Assembly: GCA_028829895.1 (NCBI GenBank)
Contig: CM054182.1
Span: 62,659,879 to 62,723,878 of the forward strand
Origin: Sinotaia quadrata
Taxonomy: Eukaryota; Mollusca; Gastropoda; Architaenioglossa; Viviparidae
Length of the DNA stretch: 64,000 nucleotides
Reading direction: 5' to 3'
How positions within the stretch are numbered: position 1 is the first letter of the stretch; each line of letters starts with the position of its first letter. The position numbers were made by a program, and so were the translations under genes. This document shows, piece by piece, positions 18,991 through 30,835 of the stretch. The notes below the pieces were generated by a model. That model ran no database searches and had not been told where the DNA came from. It saw only the letters and a program-made list of their open reading frames with translations.

Positions 18991-20164
18991 CAGGGAAGAT
19001 TTCCCTAATTTGTTGACTTATGTCCATGTCTTAGTTCACAATGGCATTCAATCCATATGGTAGAACCTAGAACTGGGAATGATAACTGACTATATATTTT
19101 AACTGGAATGACGTAGAAACTAGACTTATGACTGTCAGAAGAACAGCGCAGTATTCAGACGGCGTTATGAATTTTTTTTTTTAAATTAAAGAAAACTGCG
19201 ATTTATGCATGTATGGTGTCTTGTCGGCAAAAGAGTCGGCTAAGTTGTTTATACAACTTGTTTATACAACGTCTTGAAGCAAGTTGTCTATTTGATTATT
19301 AGTTTACATTTATGGCACGGATGTCTAGGAATATGTAAACTGTTTTCAAATGTGTTAGTGTTACTTTGTGAATGGAGTAACATCGTGCGATATTGACACA
19401 CCATATTTATCAATAGTGTTGTTTATTCATTTTGTTACTTACGTCTGTCACATTTTCGCATTCTGTATAACACTATTGTCAGGTTTTAACAAAACAACTG
19501 GTTTATACCACACACATATGCAAATTAATCAAACATATTTTTTATATTCATGTCATGTCATGTCATCAGGTCTTGTCTGCGATGTAGTCTACTGTGATTA
19601 ATTATACGTATGTGGCGTCATAAAGGATCGGTTACAAACATAAATTTCATACCGTCGTGTCTTCGATATAACCTTCAGGTTTAATTATTCACACATTCGT
19701 ATGTCACTTTATGTGCAAATTATGTAATCACGTATTTCTGTATAAACACGTCAACTCGTCACGTCATGTGCACAATATAATCACGGCGGCGTTTCTAACA
19801 AACTTATACAAATAAAGACAACAGTTGCGCAATAGGAGCTGATAAGTCAAATGTCTTTATTGTGTATAAGTTTGTTAGAAGTGTTGCTTCCGTGTGCACT
19901 GCTTGTCTTTATTGTGTATAAGTTTGTTAGAAGTATTGTTTCCTAGTGAACTGCTTATCTGATGACACTGCGTATCCAGTGATAGAGAAACATCGCTCAT
20001 CCGTTTATTTCAAACATCCATCTATTCTATTCAGTCAACCATTTATTCACGCAGGCGTCCCATTCCCCTTCATTCATCCATTCACTTGCAATTTAATTCT
20101 CTTTTCACTTTGACCGCTCATGATCTGCTGTTTAAATTGTCATTTTATCATTTGTTTCTTTCAG
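18991..20164. other. Intron or upstream sequence of the CD225 exon
   Basis: AT-rich. The notable content is an inverted and direct repeat cluster at 19793-19931, and a pyrimidine tract ending in TTTCAG at 20164, the splice acceptor for the next exon. Confidence 0.5.
19793..19931. repeat. Inverted/direct repeat cluster (TAACAAACTTATAC)
   Basis: An arm at 19793-19820 is the near-perfect reverse complement of 19852-19879, which is itself duplicated at 19903-19931. The pair could form a stem of about 27 bp. It lies about 250 bp upstream of the CD225 exon. Confidence 0.7.
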
Positions 20165-21262
20165 ATCCAGTCCAATAAAATATGTCTTTCCAAAACGAGG
20201 TCGTCATCGATAATGAAGGAGAGCAATTCATCAATGAACCACAACTCAGTATCACTGACACGAACGAAGATCGAACAGTGGCCTCCCTTGGAGAGAAGAA
20301 CTTCGCCACTCTGCCTCTCACAGGGGGTAATGGCGTAGTAGTCCGTTCTTATACCAAGTCACCACATTATCTCCCTTTGGCCATGCTGACCCTCGTCCTT
20401 AATCTGCCGCTTGGACTTCCGGCTGTAGTCTGCGCATGCGTCTCCCGAAGACGTCGCCTGAGAGGGGAGGAGCAGGGAGCAAGCGTGATGGGCAAGGCAG
20501 CTCTGTGGTTGTCTCTCGTCGGTATCGCTAGCTCCGTCGTCGTCGGCATTTTCGTCATTGTCTACTTTTTCGTCATGACGCCGAACATAATCAGAAGCAT
20601 TGAAGGTATCACATAGACAGTAAAATAACGACAGCCACAACTTGTGATGGAGTGTGTGTATCTGTAGAGCAGGTACCAACAGCTCGGCTTGGTTTATACA
20701 GTTTGTCGAACTGTATTTTATATATTTCTTTTCATGGTTGAGGCTGCAGTCGAAATAACCCCCCAGTCGTGACGATCTCGATGCTGCTAGACAATCGTTT
20801 GGTTGTGTGTGCAGAAGCTGAGAATGATTATATATTGATTGTTACGTTATTTGTTATTGGTAATATATATTTTTAATAACGAAAAGAAAATTACTTGACC
20901 GTATGAGAACCTCAGAGTTAGCTTGTGAATCTGTGTGGAGTTAAGTCATTAGAATTGCAGTTATAGCACTCTGTTGCCGAGTTCTGACGCCGAAAACTGG
21001 TGTTGATTTACTTTTTTTCTCGCATTATGTGTATCTCACAGCGTGTGTTCCAGATGAATAGTTCTGCGTCTGTAGGAGATGCTTTGTTTGTTGTTTCTGT
21101 AATATATTTTTAATATATTTGTAAAAAAAATATCTGTGGATATTAATTGTAAAATTTGTAAGCTGTGTGCACATTTATGATTTCATACCTGTGATTAGAC
21201 ACAAAGAATTTGTCGACTGGCGCTTTCCATTTAATGATACAAATAAATATTGTAATTAATCT
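20165..21262 (+). CDS. Terminal exon of a CD225/dispanin membrane protein (coding 20182-20616)
   Basis: TTTCAG at 20159-20164 is a good acceptor. The ATG at 20182 is preceded by an in-frame TAA, so all 144 residues lie in this exon. Residues 1-58 are a polar N-terminus. About 60-130 fit the CD225 domain: SPHYLPLAM leading into a re-entrant or membrane segment (62-87) with the conserved NxPxGxxAV pattern, a basic loop (RRRRLRGEEQGA), and a second membrane helix (105-130). Cys84 and Cys86 sit where IFITM-type proteins are often palmitoylated. The family includes IFITM, PRRT and SYNDIG proteins acting in membrane trafficking and fusion. The specific role here is unknown. A 3' UTR of about 650 bases leads to AATAAA at 21242-21247. 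Upstream exons would be non-coding. Confidence 0.82.
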
Positions 21263-21334
21263 CATCTTTAACTCAATACTCGAATTGCCTTCGTTATAAA
21301 AAAAGATGAATTTATTGTTTTGTAGAATACTCTT

Positions 21335-21486
21335 AACACACTACACTACACTACACTACACTTTATTACACTACACTTTACTACACTACACTACACCACA
21401 CTACACTATACTACACTACACTACACTACACTACACTACACTACACTACACTACACTACACTACACTACACTACACACACACACAT
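21335..21486. repeat. Pentanucleotide (CACTA)n repeat
   Basis: A long run of ACTAC/CACTA units with a few ACTTT and ACCAC variants, ending in ACACAC. Confidence 0.95.
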
Positions 21487-22174
21487 ACACATTTAAAAAA
21501 TAATCATGAGTACAGTTTCTCTCACTCCTGGCTTTTTTCTTCCACGCACACCTTTGCTAATTTAGCGACAGCCATCTTGTTCCGAGGCTTTAATCTTCAG
21601 TCTGATAAATGAGGTTAGAAATATTTTGAAAAGATATAAAATTCGTAATTTTAAAACCGTTTAAAGAAATGGCTTTTACTAAATTTCAGTCGTTTAGAAG
21701 TTATTACTATTTTCTCTCTTTATTTAAAAAAGAAATAACCTTTTAACTTTGTAATTATTATTTTATAAAATTCAAGGATTTTGTTTTATGGAAATATTAT
21801 AAAGATATGACTTAGTATATCAACTTAAAAAAACGTTAATATCTTTTAAACTGAGTATGATGGGATGATGGGCAGTTTAACAGATTAATCTACCCAAACC
21901 CTAATCTACTTATTCCCGTCTGTACGGGTCTTCGTAATTTGCAGACAGTAATACAGGATCAGGCCTCAGAGACATTAACCATAAATTAATTTATTTCCAC
22001 CCATCTCTGAGTGTTACCGGTTCAGAACTCCTAACCCTCCTTGCAAGTTCGAACACTTCTTGGTCGTATAGAAATTCTGGTCCACACTCTCTCGGCTCAG
22101 GAGAAATTTACCAAAATATGAGTTTGTTTGACTTTTTAACACAAAATTAAGACCCACCCCACCCATAAGCATGC
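21487..22174. other. No gene recognised
   Basis: AT-rich sequence with no coding, RNA or repeat structure that I can support. Confidence 0.5.
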
Positions 22175-22265
22175 ATAACTTGATGAAACTTGATAAAACT
22201 TGTTAAAACTTGATAAAACCTGATGGAACTTGATAAAACTTGATAAAACTTGATAAAATCTGATG
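22175..22265. repeat. 11-bp short tandem repeat (AACTTGATAAA)
   Basis: AACTTGATAAA units with GTTAAA and GATGGA variants recur about eight times. Confidence 0.9.
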
Positions 22266-22340
22266 GAAGACTGCAGAAAGCAGAACGTAGAATGTAGACT
22301 GGAGAAATGAAGAATAGATAAATGAAGGCTACAAAGCACT

Positions 22341-22369
22341 GCAACAAACAAACAAACAAACAAACAAAC
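22341..22369. repeat. (CAAA)n microsatellite
   Basis: Six or seven AAAC units. Confidence 0.9.
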
Positions 22370-22576
22370 CTAAATTTGAAAGGCAGTGACTTGTTGCAAA
22401 CTGTGTGATTGTGAAACACATGATAGCAACAGTTGTCATCTTGAACAGGTTAGTGCATTGACTTTAATTATTTCTCTAAACCTCCACTCTCATTTCTGTG
22501 ATGATGTCCATGAACTTGATCCTATCCTATCGTTTGTCCGACAGCGACCATGTACGGAGACAAATGTATCTCCTCT

Positions 22577-22905
22577 TTCAATATTACATTTAGAACTGCA
22601 CGCTCCAATTCCATTTTCAATATTACATTTAGAACTGCACGCTCCAATTCCATTTTCAATATTACATTTAGAACTGCACGCTCCAATTCCATTTTTAATA
22701 TTACATTTAGAACTGCACGCTCCAATTCCATTTTTAATATTACATTTAGAAATGCACGCTCCAATTCCATTTTTAATATTACATTTAGAACTGCACGCTC
22801 CAATTCCATTTTTAATATTACATTTAAAACTGCACGCTCCAATTCCATTTTTAATAGTACATTTAGAATCTGACACTCCAATTCCATTTTTAATAGTACA
22901 TTCTA
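22577..22905. repeat. 39-bp minisatellite, about 8 copies
   Basis: CTGCACGCTCCAATTCCATT plus TTTAATATTACATTTAGAA, period 39 bp. It divides by three, so 13-residue repeats are open in at least four frames on both strands. This is a repeat artefact and not a protein. Confidence 0.94.
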
Positions 22906-23613
22906 AGCATATATATATACTTTTATTAATATACCGTGTTTTTTTAAAATAAACAATAAACATTATTTTAGCTGTTTATAGCTTTTTTTTTACTGGAAAA
23001 ATGCTACTCATTAATAATTTTGAATTTGTATTTATTTTAAAAGATCTTTATTAAAGTCACGATTTTAGTTTTAAATTTCATAATCAAGATTTACAACGAA
23101 CCCCTAGCTATGGTGACCAAAGACGAATAATATGGCATTATATGGCATGGTCTAGAAGATTGGAAAACAACATGAATCTGTCCTCAGGCAAAAAGAACAA
23201 TTGACTGTATGCAATGCACGACTGGAACCAGGGAATATTTGACGTCACACATTAACATAGACTGGAGAAAACCCATGGACAGGATCATTTGCATTCTTCA
23301 TACATCTTCCTACACCCGTTTTGTCGACAAACCCAAAACAAATATTTATTGTACAAAAGTAACAACAATGAATTAGTAAACAAATTAAAAAAAGATTTCT
23401 CCCCCCATCTCAATTACACCCCCCATCTCTCCATCTCTGTGTCTCGCTGTCAGTTTGTCTATCTGCTTAGCTTTCTTCATGGAATTAGATAGTTTCCATA
23501 TTAATTTATAAGAGGAAATTGTACGCCTTACGAAAAATAGTTAATGCTGTTTGAGAAAAACTTTTAAAAAAGCATTTATAATGTTGGCAAATAAGTAAAT
23601 AGGATGACAACTT
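22906..23613. other. No gene recognised
   Basis: AT-rich. A 67-codon frame at 23289 has no family resemblance. Confidence 0.5.
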
Positions 23614-23795
23614 GTACAAGTACAGAAAGTGTTGTTACAGTGTATCGTCTAAATTGCCTCCAAGTACAGAAAGTGTTGTTACAGTGTATCGTCTAAATTG
23701 CCTCCAAGTACAGAAAGTGTTGTTACAGTGTATCGTCTAAATTGCTTCCAAGTACAGAAAGTGTTGTTACAGTGTATCGTCTAAATTGCCTACAA
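23614..23795. repeat. 44-bp minisatellite, 4 copies
   Basis: AAGTACAGAAAGTGTTGTTA continues through CAGTGTATCGTCTAAATTGC at 44-bp spacing (23621, 23665 and on), nearly identical. Confidence 0.94.
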
Positions 23796-23960
23796 GGTGA
23801 AGTATTACTCGAGGTATTAATCGTGTGAGTCAGGGGTGGGTGGGGTGGGGAGGTGTTGAAATCAAGCAAAGACACACTAATGAATTATCACTTGGTTGAA
23901 CCCATCTAGTGTGAATGACATAGCGGGGTTTGGTGTGGGAGGGGGCTTGGAATGGCCGAA

Positions 23961-23966
23961 TATAAA
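23961..23966 (+). promoter_or_regulatory. TATA box of the predicted gene at 24045
   Basis: TATAAA lies about 80 bases upstream of an ATG whose frame ends at a strong splice donor. Transcription would be expected to start near 23990. Confidence 0.45.
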
Positions 23967-24044
23967 AACAGCTCAGTAGACGACTTGAGTTATTATAATT
24001 TCAATGCGTGAGGAACGGTCGACAGACAAGTTACTGGAAGATTA

Positions 24045-24116
24045 ATGGCCATGTTTCGCAAGGAAAAGGTCAACTTACTGGGGACCAGGACAATCAAGAA
24101 AAAGATTAGTCAGGAG
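24045..24116 (+). CDS. Predicted first coding exon of a small two-exon gene
   Basis: ATG at 24045 opens 24 basic, Lys-rich codons (starting MAMFRKEKVN). The exon ends CAGGAG followed by GTGAGT, a near-consensus donor, at phase 0. A TATA box precedes it. The frame runs on past the donor to 24302, but the donor and a matching phase-0 acceptor at 25642-25643 support splicing. I recognise no homologue. Confidence 0.45.
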
Positions 24117-24805
24117 GTGAGTGATGTCCGAAAGTTGCCCCATTGGGGCGTGAACTTTGAAGTGAGAATTGGTGCTACAATTCACTCTTCATATGTTGTG
24201 GTGATTTACTGCAGTGTGAATCATGCCTGGAATCCCCTATGTCGAGTGGAAGAAAGGGAAATAATTGGGTCAGTAGAGTTCACATTCAGTTCAAGAGATT
24301 GAATCCTTTTAAAGACGAAAATGAAAAATAATTCCAGCAGCATTAAGTTATATATGTTTTCGGTAGATATACTCTGAGTGTCTCTGAAAGCATCATTAGA
24401 AGTTGATTCGGTTTTCAACCTCAGACTACCAGCCAAGAAAAGAGAACCCTGCCGAGGGCAATATAGGGATTTAGAAGGCTGCAGCATCCTAGTGGTCTCC
24501 TGAAATCGGATTTGTTTTTTTTTTTTAATGCGCGACATTAGCACTTCTGTTGTCTGTTTTGGGTCATCCTGTTAGTACAACAGAAATTCTTGAGACACAC
24601 CAGAAGAAATGTCATAAGAAAGAAAGGTAATTTTAAGAAGAGTGATTTCATGAGCATTTTTTTCACTTATTATACCATTTGTGGATTGTGACCCATTTTG
24701 AAGATGAGTACATTTATCATTATAGTTTAGGTGATTTATAGTTAAAAGATGTTTCACGTGATTCAAAAATCTTATTCACTGGGGCGCTAATATTTTGTCC
24801 ATCAG

Positions 24806-24908
<103 letters not shown>

Positions 24909-25009
24909 TAATGCGGAATAATTTTTCTTGGGGTTAAAAGAAACACTCTTTCCTTTCCTTCATTCTTTGCTTAGCAGAAAAATACCTGATGTGTAATGTA
25001 CGAATGGGC

Positions 25010-25440
25010 GAGTGTTATATGTGAGTGGGATGTGTAAAGTATGGGAGGGTGAGTGTAATGCACGAGTGGGTGAGTATTGTATGTGAGTAGAATGTGTAAA
25101 GTATGAGTGAGATAGGTAAAGTATGAATGGGCGAGTGTAATGTATGAGTGGGATGTGTAAAGTATGAGTGTGTGCTACATATGAGTAGGCTAGGACATGT
25201 CTGAGTAACCGAGTGTAATGTTTGAGTGGGCAAGTGTAATGTATGAATGGGCGAGTGAAATGAATGAGCGGGCAAGTGTAATGTATGAGTGGGCGAGTGA
25301 AATGAATGAGCGGGCAAGTGTAATGAATGAGCGGGCAAGTGTAATGTATGAGTGGGCGAGAGTAATTTATGAGTGTGTGTGTGTGTAATGTATGAGTAGC
25401 GAGTGTAATGTATGAGTGAGCAAGTGTTAAGTTTGAGTGG
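25010..25440. repeat. Degenerate minisatellite, unit about 21 bp
   Basis: GTGTAATGTATGAGTGGGCG and variants recur throughout with frequent indels. The His/Ser/Pro-rich minus frame over it is an artefact. Confidence 0.85.
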
Positions 25441-25643
25441 AATTAGCAGTTGTCAGCTTTGATTTAACGGTTCTATCGCCGGCAGTTGAACCAATAAAAC
25501 CTGACTAGGAAACAATCATCGCCAAGTCGCGATAAAGAGCGTGTGTCTATGCAATGCGCAGTTTCCCGTCAAAATCAAAAGGGAGCGTGGGCTAAGTTTT
25601 ATTACTCCAGAATGGTTAACAAACTCGGTTTCCACTTTTGTAG

Positions 25644-25844
25644 GTGTGGGGTAAATCCGACATAGCTTTCGAGTTGATCGAATTTATTTATGATGTTATG
25701 CATATGAAGATATGCATGAAGATAACTTTGCACAATGATGAGAGACTAAGAGAAAAACTCAGAAGAATTGAAAGTCGAATTCGGAAAATTCTTTTTTGCA
25801 AAGCAAAACTTAACGACTGTGAGAAAATGAAACTTGTAATTTAA
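25644..25844 (+). CDS. Predicted second coding exon (C-terminus) of the small gene
   Basis: After TTTTGTAG the frame opens at phase 0 and runs 66 codons to TAA, joining in frame with 24045-24116 to give about 90 residues. The N-terminal half is mildly hydrophobic (ELIEFIYDVM). The C-terminal half is a strongly charged helix (ERLREKLRRIESRIRKI), coiled-coil-like. AATAAA at 26031-26036 would give a short 3' UTR. There is no signal peptide. Function unknown. The main alternative is that both pieces are chance open frames. Confidence 0.4.
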   Translation: MWGKSDIAFELIEFIYDVMHMKICMKITLHNDERLREKLRRIESRIRKILFCKAKLNDCEKMKLVI

Positions 25845-26036
25845 AATTGTAATATTTATACTGAAGTGTGGGAATAGAAGTTAACTTAACCTGTTTTGAT
25901 TATGATGATTTTTATTGCACATATTTAGTCAGAATTAAACATGAGTAACACATACAGAGAAAAAACTTGGGGAGGTGGAGAGACAGCTCCTCAGTAAATA
26001 TTTCAGGGTTCCAGACTCTCAGCAATAGACAATAAA

Positions 26037-27517
26037 CTTGACTGAAAGTTACATATATTTACTATATACCGAGTGTCTGCTAGAGTCCAACCAATGTACA
26101 CCAAGAGACAGCTGCTGCTGGATGTCTTGGACCGGAAATGAAACGGCGCGAGACATGTTGTGTATCTAGCGTGATGGAACATTACAGCCAATATTGGTGA
26201 ATCGGTTAAGCACTCTTGAAACCATGGAGTGCGTGCCCGACTAGAACTGTAGGGCTGCAGGAATGAAAACATTTACATAGAAGTATTAAGTGAATGAATT
26301 ATTAGATCTCACGAAAATTCGTTTAATTCTTATCAAAAGTACTTTATTCTTCTTATATATTAAAATAAAAATTATCTGTTTGCATTACTTATGTTAATTT
26401 ATCGTAACCCGTAATTATAGCGTAGTGTAATGAATTGTTCTGTAAATTACTTGAGTAACAATAAATAAATATGAATGCATGCATAACGATACTAATAATA
26501 AAAATAAACAATGGTAATTAGATAAATAGACACAGATATTTAGCTCGCTAACTAGCTAGACAAGATATATGGATGAATGACTAATTAAATAAATAGAGTT
26601 CTAGATACATTGTACATTACATAACAAATAATCCTAGTAAATAAATAAAAGAAATAGAAATGATATTAAATATAAATCACTTCGTAAATCAAATTATCAG
26701 TGCATTTAAAAATAAAATCTACTTTCTCTACGTTTGAATATTGAGATGGTGGCACGTTTCTAGTCAAAACATACGTCATTAGTCGTACACTAAAAATTAT
26801 TTACGTCACACTTTCGGCACCACGGCCCACCAACAAAAAGAAATCATTATGTCACAGGAGAAAACCTATTCAGGTCATGAAATTGAATGTAGCGCACCCA
26901 CTTAGGATTTCACGACCTCCCTTCCATTGTATATCCTTCCCCTACTCCACTACCACTACCACCACCACCACCACCACCCTACACTGGCACTTTAATAGAC
27001 AGTCTTGATTAGTTGTTTCAGTTCCGTTTTACACCCATAACAGGACCACTTGGTTGAGGCGGCTTTAAATACAGAAAATTAATGAGAAGAATCAACTGCC
27101 TCGGAATGGTGGATCGAACATCATTAAAAGATCAATTGTGGTGTGCTAGTGTGAGTTTTCCAACTCAGTTAGTTGTCACGTGATGGCGTTGGATTGAACG
27201 GCTTGTCCTATTTCAATATATTTGCTACTTTTATTTCAGCCCGAGACCAAAACGATCCATAATCATCAAAGCATTTCGGAAGACACGTATAATGTTGCAG
27301 ATTTCAAAATTCTCACAGGCAGTTAAGAAACAGAATTACATATCTAATGAAAAGAAGAGGGGAAATAATCCCGAGCTTATGTACCAGCTTATCTGTCAAA
27401 CCCAGCATTTTAGAATTAAATTGCTTTAATTTATAATTTATACACGAATACTGAACTTCTGATGGCTAGTGTGGTGTTATGTTTTCTTAAATATATATAT
27501 AAAGACACGCTAATATA
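26037..27517. other. AT-rich stretch without a recognised gene
   Basis: Very A/T-rich, with a (CCA)n run at about 26949-26978. An 89-codon minus frame at 26003-26272 overlaps the predicted 3' UTR and matches nothing I know. Confidence 0.5.
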
Positions 27518-27730
27518 CAGGGTGGCCCAAAAGTAGGTTTACAGTTATTAAACTACCTTTTATATGGTTGAAGTTACTTGCTTAGTAATACCAATATAAA
27601 ACATTCCTCAGAGTATAAATCTAACTTACATAAACAGCTTTTTCCTTGCTAACGAATTTCCCGCTGTTCTAGTGTATTTTCAAATAAATAGTCTACGTGA
27701 TAACTGTAAACCTACTTTTGGGTCACCCTG
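27518..27730. mobile_element. Mariner/Tc1-type MITE, 213 bp
   Basis: The left end CAGGGTGGCCCAAAAGTAGG is mirrored at the right end by the reverse complement of CAGGGTGACCCAAAAGTAGG. The inverted repeats extend about 32 bp, and TA dinucleotides flank both ends (27516-27517 and 27731-27732). There is no transposase frame, so this is a non-autonomous deletion derivative mobilised in trans. Confidence 0.88.
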
Positions 27731-29049
27731 TATATTCACGTGCACTCACATTTTTACCAATGCCCAATACAAGTGTAGGATACATCACAGCTTTCTGAAT
27801 TATAATATTCTGTTTCATTCAGACAGTAAAATATAAAATATGATAAGATACAGCTCTATGCAAAAACACATCTTTCTTTCCTTTCGAAAATATTACTAAA
27901 AGTGTTATAGTTTATTTTAATGATTTTGACTCAATCCACCCACTATAGCTATAAAATGATTCATGTATACAGATAAAGGCGTCACTAAAATTTGTTTTAT
28001 CTGGGTTTCAATGTATCTGTTATATGATATCCGGGAAGATCTACACTAATGCTTTCACCTCCGACTCACTTAGCCATACAAATTAATAATCTTTTAATGC
28101 CAACCCAAGTAATCAACTTCGGTTTATTATTGGGGCTACGGGTCTGTTTATTTTGTGATTAATGGCCCGTCGTGCCTAAGGTGATAAGAACTGCAATATA
28201 AATGAACAAAACCGACTGTTACATTATAATGACGCTAAATATTACAATATGATGCTACATTGTAATAACATATAACAGTACATTAACAATAACACCAAAT
28301 TTAATTTAACAATCGACAATTAACTTAAGAGTACAAATTGTATGAAATGATTGCAAGAGGTTTTCATTAGAAATTGGGGTGTGACCTACAAATATAAGAA
28401 AAAAATCAAATCTTCTTGACACCCCAGAGTACTAAGTATGTATTTTCATTTTTGCGCAGTTCACAACCCTAGGGCTTTAACAGACCACATTCTTCCAGTT
28501 TGTTATTTAGCTGGTCGTTGCTAGATCGTAATGTTGCAAGCTCTGTACAGTACTATTGACTTAGTGCCGGTAAAACTCTCAACCAGCAGCAGCTTTCTGC
28601 TCGCGTAGAATTGTAGTACTGACTCCCAAAGTAGATCCTCGAGAGACAAAATATCTGTAACCCATAGTCAAAGAGAGTGTTGATATTCTGTAACATATAG
28701 CGAGAATTGCCCCTAAGTCTCTTTTTGTGTACATTCCTAACTAAATTTTCATTACCAGTCTCTGAAATAAAAATTAATCATTAAAATAAAAGTTGTAGTA
28801 ATTAATGCTCATAATTCCTTCACATAAATCATTGGGAATAAATTTAAATTATCAACAGTTCTCACTCACAGCTGATAAAGTTTACTTTCCTAAAAGAAAC
28901 CCCCTCCCACCTGAACTTCAGTTCTTCTGAATTTTCTGCAAGACTGACAGGAACCCCGCCTAAACAAGACGCCTTTCACTTAGTTAAGCTTTGTGCAGAG
29001 TAAAGTCTTCGGTTGATTATAAAATAAACATCGAATTTCTGCTTCGCCT
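27731..29049. other. No gene recognised
   Basis: AT-rich single-copy sequence. I see no open frame, RNA or repeat that I can support. Confidence 0.5.
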
Positions 29050-29215
29050 ACAACACTGGTCACATTAATCAATCAAGAGTATATTGGTCACCTAGCCTAT
29101 TAATCAATCAAGTGTAACACAACTCCTCCTACAAAACTGGTCATATAGTCTATTAATCAATCAAGAGTACATTGGTCACCTAGTCTATTAATCAATCAAG
29201 TGTAACAAAACTTCG
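29050..29215. repeat. Short tandem duplication (CTATTAATCAATCAAG)
   Basis: CTATTAATCAATCAAGTGTA and CTATTAATCAATCAAGAGTA alternate three to four times, separated by TTGGTCACCTAG or by CTCCTACAAAACTGG. Confidence 0.85.
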
Positions 29216-29764
29216 CCTACGCCTTCTTCTGATTTTGACGGACAGCGTTATAGTTGCTAGACAACACAAAGGCACACCTGCATAATCTCCCCCTTTTTAT
29301 GAGTGAGGGGGTGAGTGTTTCCTAGTTTTGCTTCGTTGCTCTTCTGGTTCGTCTGTCCAACAGTTTAATGACAATGAAGTGTCCATTTCATGACTGTATC
29401 TTTTGATGTCTAAAATCTTCCATCTGTCCTTTGATAAATAAAAGTGAGAAATTGTTCGAAGTTATAGAACGAAATGAAATGTGTAAAATATATATGTATT
29501 CATTAAAGAAAATAGTCTTTAGTTGGTAACCTATGATGAAAGGGGTGTCATATATCATATGAGGATAGCTAGTCTTATGTGCATCATTTGAAAGAAAAAC
29601 TGTTGCCTCTTATTTCCGAAAACACCTTAAAATAATAGAAGAGTTAAGTTTCTTATCAAACAAACAAACCTAAATAAAATACACAATGCAATAAAACGCT
29701 GAAACAAGAAACATTTAAACAAAATCAATACAAAAGTAAATAGCAATCGGATAACAGTCGCAAA
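29216..29764. other. No gene recognised
   Basis: Single-copy sequence without visible features. Confidence 0.5.
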
Positions 29765-29955
29765 TGACAATATCTAATCACAACCACCTAGTCAGTAAAT
29801 TAAGAACAAAATTAAATGGAAATAAGTAGCTACAATATCTAATCACAACCAGTAAATTAAGAACACGTAAATTAAATAGAAATAGCTACAATATCTAATC
29901 ACAACCACATAGTCAGTAAACTAAGAACCAAATTAAAGGGACGTAAACAGCTACA
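29765..29955. repeat. Three-copy tandem repeat of about 56-66 bp
   Basis: ACAATATCTAATCACAACCA begins each copy and AGTAAATTAAGAAC lies inside. The middle copy has lost about 8 bases. Confidence 0.85.
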
Positions 29956-30277
29956 ATATTGCAAAAAATGAAAAAAACGACAGAAGTGTTCCATGCACGA
30001 CTTGAAAACAAAGCAAATCGTGTGCTGCTTTTTAAAACTCGCATTGAAACGTCTTCACTCTGACGTGGTAGTCGATATTTCTCAGCAACACACATCGAGG
30101 ATCAATAAAAATCGAACGAACCGACTACGATATCACTACGAACTTGTTCTAAACCTGTCTAACGATTGTTTTGACGGACGACAGCTGACGACTTTCGAAG
30201 GCAGAGTTGAGGTGGAAAGTAGACAAAAGAAACAGGAACTAAAACTAAAGTATGATTTCAAATTATGAACAATTCAA

Positions 30278-30410
30278 CAATAACTTGCTAAAACCACTGA
30301 CTACATTAAAATCACACAGGACTGCACTGACGTCACATTCAACGAAAACGTGCTAATACCACTGACTTCATTAAAATCACACAAGATTGCACTGACGTCA
30401 CATTTGAAGG
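30278..30410. repeat. Tandem duplication carrying two CRE sites
   Basis: Two copies of about 65 bp containing ACCACTGACT, then CATTAAAATCACACA, then GCACTGACGTCACATT. Each carries a full palindromic TGACGTCA (30328-30335 and 30393-30400). Confidence 0.85.
30328..30400. promoter_or_regulatory. Paired cAMP-response elements (TGACGTCA)
   Basis: Two perfect CRE palindromes 65 bp apart, just upstream of the membrane-protein exon at 30427. CREs bind CREB/ATF factors. Whether these are used is unknown. Confidence 0.35.
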
Positions 30411-30426
30411 AGGAGTGAATTAGCAG

Positions 30427-30619
30427 CTTGACAGCTGACGCGTTGATTGTAGTTACTGGCATTTTATTGGCACTAGTGTCGTTTTCTTTCTTTCATCACT
30501 TGAAGAAAAACTATGCTTTCTATTCGAGTTTCGTCAGTCCAATGATATTACACTTCATTTGCGTGGGAGGGGGGATTTGCTATGTAATTCACATCGCTTC
30601 TAACCCCTGTGCTATGAGG
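30427..30619 (+). CDS. Possible exon of a multi-pass membrane protein (two hydrophobic helices)
   Basis: The frame begins after AGCAG (weak acceptor, poor pyrimidine tract) and has two membrane helices: LIVVTGILLALVSFSFF, a short basic loop, then MILHFICVGGGICYVI. It ends ATGAGG before GTGTGA at phase 0. The helix-loop-helix spacing is like helices 2-3 of claudin-type four-helix proteins, but I cannot assign a family. The first part of the gene would lie upstream and is not identified. Confidence 0.28.
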
Positions 30620-30691
30620 GTGTGATAAGCAGACGAAAAGAGTATAGCTAAATATTTCGCATTTGCCACATTTACTAAAGGCGATAACATA

Positions 30692-30742
<51 letters not shown>

Positions 30743-30835
30743 TGTGTGTGTGTGGGGTGGTGGTGGGTGGAGGGGGTGGGGGTGGGTGGGGCTGGTGAAA
30801 CGCACTCTCACGCTAAAAGCTTATTCATGCACCAG
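30620..30835 (+). repeat. (TG)n microsatellite and G-rich tract, possibly intronic
   Basis: (TG)n at about 30692-30753 runs directly into GGGGTGGTGGTGGGTGGAGG and more G-runs up to 30794, a sequence able to form G-quadruplexes. If the flanking exons are real, this is a 216-bp intron ending CACCAG. Confidence 0.8.

Noticed and set aside
27518..27730. Hairpin as a microRNA precursor
   Set aside because: The inverted ends with flanking TA are better explained as a mariner-type MITE, and the middle does not pair.
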